From Helicobacter pylori NCTC 11637 = CCUG 17874 = ATCC 43504 = JCM 12093 (lineage in GTDB: Bacteria; Campylobacterota; Campylobacteria; Campylobacterales; Helicobacteraceae): a stretch of DNA of 64,000 nucleotides. Each line of letters opens with the position of its first letter. Position 1 is the stretch's first letter. The notes beneath the pieces are model-generated. The model was not told the origin of the DNA, made no database searches, and saw only the letters and a list, made by a program, of their open reading frames with translations. Where the stretch lies: assembly GCF_900478295.1 (NCBI RefSeq), contig NZ_LS483488.1, positions 1,364,001-1,428,000 on the forward strand, given 5' to 3'. Below are positions 61,885-64,000 of the stretch, one piece after another. Both the position numbers and the translations under genes were made by a program.

Positions 61885-62588
61885 CCCTCTCTATCTTTTC
61901 CCCAATCTTTTTACCGCTAGCAGTATTTTTTTTAGGCATGATGAGTATTTTTTACGCTTCCAGTTACCAATTTGTCATGGCGTGTTGGTTAGTGGTAGCG
62001 AGCCTTATTTTAGACGGGCTTGATGGGCGTGTCGCAAGGCTTACCAACACCACTAGCAAGTTTGGTATAGAATTTGACTCCTTAGCTGATGTAATCGCTT
62101 TTGGAGTGGCCCCAAGCCTAATCACTTACTTTTATGTGGGGTATAACTTTGGGCGCATAGGCATGGCGGTGAGTGCGTTGTTTGTGATTTTTGGAGCGAT
62201 ACGATTAGCACGATTCAATATCAGCACCAACACAAGCGACCCCTATTCTTTCATCGGTATCCCCATTCCTGCGGCGGCGGTATTGGTGGTGCTTTGTGTG
62301 TTATTGGATAACAAATACCATTTTTTAGAAGGAAATACCGAAAAGTTATTTTTAAGCTTTATTGTTTTATTGGGGGTGCTTATGGTGAGCAATATCCGCT
62401 ACCCTAATTTTAAAAAAGTCAAATGGAATCTCAAGCTTTTCATCTTAGTGTTGATTTTTTTATCGTTAGTGTTTGTGCGCCCTTTAGAAGCTTTAAGCGT
62501 GTTTATGGGGCTGTATTTGATTTATGGCATCATTCGGTGGCTCTTTTTAATGGTAAAAATTATTTTTAATAAAAATAAAAGCGCATGA
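61874..62588 (+). CDS. pssA: CDP-diacylglycerol--serine O-phosphatidyltransferase PssA, frameshifted at a T8 tract
   Basis: The full-length protein (237 residues) should start at ATG 61874 (MPINPLYLFPNLFTASSIF). In this sequence the run at 61926-61933 has eight T; the remaining frame continues only if one T is removed. As written, translation from 61874 stops at TGA 62021. The rest is an open frame from ATG 61938 with the signature DGLDGRVARL and GIEFDSLAD, and the membrane helices. It makes phosphatidylserine, the precursor of phosphatidylethanolamine. Options: phase-off gene, transcript slippage at the T8, a shorter protein from 61938, or a sequencing error. The stop overlaps copA (ATGA). 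Confidence 0.85.
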
Positions 62589-64000
62589 AAGAATCTTTTT
62601 ACATAGAGGGAATGACTTGCACGGCGTGTTCTAGTGGGATTGAACGCTCTTTAGGGCGTAAGAGTTTTGTAAAAAAAATAGAAGTGAACCTTTTAAATAA
62701 GAGCGCTAACATTGAATTTAACGAAAACGAAACCAATTTAGACGAGATTTTTAAACTCATTGAAAAACTGGGTTATAGCCCTAAAAAAACTCTAGCGGAA
62801 GAAAAAAAAGAATTTTTTAGCCCTAATGTTAAATTAGCGTTGGCGGTTATTTTCACGCTTTTTGTGGTGTATCTTTCTATGGGGGCAATGCTTAGTCCTA
62901 GCCTTTTACCTGAAAGCTTGCTTACGATTAATAATCATAGTAATTTTTTAAACGCATGCTTACAGCTTATAGGCACGCTCATTGTCATGCATTTGGGGAG
63001 GGATTTTTACATTCAAGGGTTTAAAGCCTTATGGCACAGACAACCCAACATGAGTAGCCTTATCGCCATAGGCACAAGCGCTACCTTAATTTCAAGCTTG
63101 TGGCAATTGTATTTCGTTTATACAAGCCAGCGGTCTTATGGGCATTATTATTTTGAAAGCGTGTGCGTGATTTTAATGTTTGTGATGGTGGGCAAACGCA
63201 TTGAAAATGTTTCTAAAGACAAAGCTTTAGACGCTATGCAAGCCTTGATAAAAAACGCCCCAAAAACCGCCCTTAAAATGCAAAATAACCAACAGATTGA
63301 AGTTTTAGTGGATAGCATTGTGGTGGGGGATATTTTGAAAGTCCTCCCTGGAAGCGCGATTGCAGTGGATGGCGAAATCATAGAGGGCGAGGGGGAATTA
63401 GATGAGAGCATGTTAAGCGGCGAAGCGTTGCCGGTTTATAAAAAAGTCGGCGATAAAGTCTTTTCAGGGACATTCAATAGCCACACGAGTTTTTTAATGA
63501 AAGCCACACAAAATAACAAAAACAGCACCTTGTCTCAAATTGTAGAAATGATCCATAACGCTCAAAGCTCAAAGGCAGAGATTTCTCGCTTAGCGGATAA
63601 GGTTTCAAGCGTGTTTGTGCCAAGCGTGATCGCTATCGCTATTTTAGCGTTTGTGGTGTGGCTCATCATCGCGCCTAAGCCTGATTTTTGGTGGAATTTT
63701 GGAATCGCTTTAGAAGTGTTTGTATCGGTTTTAGTGATTTCTTGCCCTTGTGCTTTAGGATTGGCTACGCCTATGAGCATTTTAGTAGCGAACCAGAAAG
63801 CGAGTTCTTTAGGCTTATTTTTTAAAGACGCTAAAAGTTTAGAAAAAGCAAGGCTAGTCAATACGATCGTTTTTGATAAAACTGGCACGCTCACTAACGG
63901 CAAGCCTGTCGTTAAAAGCGTTCATTCTAACATAGAATTATTAGAGCTATTGAGTTTAGCGCTCAGTATTGAAAAGAGCAGCGAGCATGTCATCGCTAAA
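62585..64000 (+). CDS. copA: Copper-exporting P-type ATPase CopA, 3' end outside window
   Basis: 472 codons visible. N-terminal metal-binding domain with MTCTACSSG (10-18), six or more membrane helices, the actuator motif SGEALP (about 279-284), the transport motif SCPCALGLATP (about 385-395) and the phosphorylation site DKTGTLTNG (about 429-437). It pumps Cu(I) out of the cell. ATG 62585 overlaps the pssA stop. The rest, and usually copP, lies beyond the window. Confidence 0.95.
   Translation, partial: MKESFYIEGMTCTACSSGIERSLGRKSFVKKIEVNLLNKSANIEFNENETNLDEIFKLIEKLGYSPKKTLAEEKKEFFSPNVKLALAVIFTLFVVYLSMGAMLSPSLLPESLLTINNHSNFLNACLQLIGTLIVMHLGRDFYIQGFKALWHRQPNMSSLIAIGTSATLISSLWQLYFVYTSQRSYGHYYFESVCVILMFVMVGKRIENVSKDKALDAMQALIKNAPKTALKMQNNQQIEVLVDSIVVGDILKVLPGSAIAVDGEIIEGEGELDESMLSGEALPVYKKVGDKVFSGTFNSHTSFLMKATQNNKNSTLSQIVEMIHNAQSSKAEISRLADKVSSVFVPSVIAIAILAFVVWLIIAPKPDFWWNFGIALEVFVSVLVISCPCALGLATPMSILVANQKASSLGLFFKDAKSLEKARLVNTIVFDKTGTLTNGKPVVKSVHSNIELLELLSLALSIEKSSEHVIAK

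Overview
The window is a stretch of the Helicobacter pylori chromosome. Evidence for this is the low G+C coding sequence, the many overlapping start/stop codons, and a gene order that matches the conserved block from ppk to copA (HP1010 to HP1072 in the 26695 numbering). It is not 26695 itself: htrA is one intact reading frame, a type I restriction-modification operon sits directly upstream of tRNA-Pro and ppk, and pssA carries a frameshift in a T8 tract. Identifications rest on motifs and remembered family sequences, not on database searches.

Layout. 1-3.9 kb: the 3' end of hsdR, then hsdM and hsdS (type I R-M). 3.9-4.5 kb: a gene-poor spacer with a probable type I toxin-antitoxin locus (a 16-residue hydrophobic peptide on the minus strand and an opposing promoter on the plus strand), then tRNA-Pro(GGG). 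4.5-18.3 kb: plus-strand housekeeping genes (ppk, pyrD, an M16 protease, dapA, a FabL-like SDR, pgsA, an amino-acid permease, htrA, ispDF, the atypical regulator HP1021, a FEN-like nuclease). 18.3-22.8 kb: an outer-membrane protein gene with a G8 tract, the heat-shock operon cbpA-hspR-rarA, and fur. 22.8-31.3 kb: a long minus-strand transcription unit starting at aroQ and running through pepQ, folK, flhF, flhG, a small membrane protein, fliA, fliM, fliY and two small genes, so shikimate and folate enzymes share a unit with flagellar regulators. 31.3-36.3 kb: waaL, rpsO, flhA and a DHH phosphoesterase.

36.3-41.2 kb: hsrA (a second response regulator without a phosphoacceptor), the small RNA RepG, a membrane phosphoesterase and acs. 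41.3-51.9 kb: a minus-strand run of translation genes (rimP, rbfA, infB, ylxR), thrB, tsaB, and an envelope/division group (lpxC, minC, a degenerate LytM protein, three tandem outer-membrane paralogues). 52-57.3 kb: panB, ruvB, tatB, tatC, queA, rsmG and two small genes, then tRNA-Ser(GGA). 57.4-64 kb: a small outer-membrane protein, cheY, prmA, ftsH, pssA and the first 472 codons of copA, which runs off the window.

Points that most deserve a second look: the toxin-antitoxin-like locus at 4.08-4.25 kb; the frameshifted homopolymer in pssA; the G8 tract in the 18.3-19.6 kb outer-membrane gene; the YX6K active site that places HP1014 with FabL enoyl-ACP reductases; the lost metal ligand in the LytM protein; a G-rich 3' region of hsrA complementary to the RepG loop; and a four-copy dispersed hairpin element in spacers.
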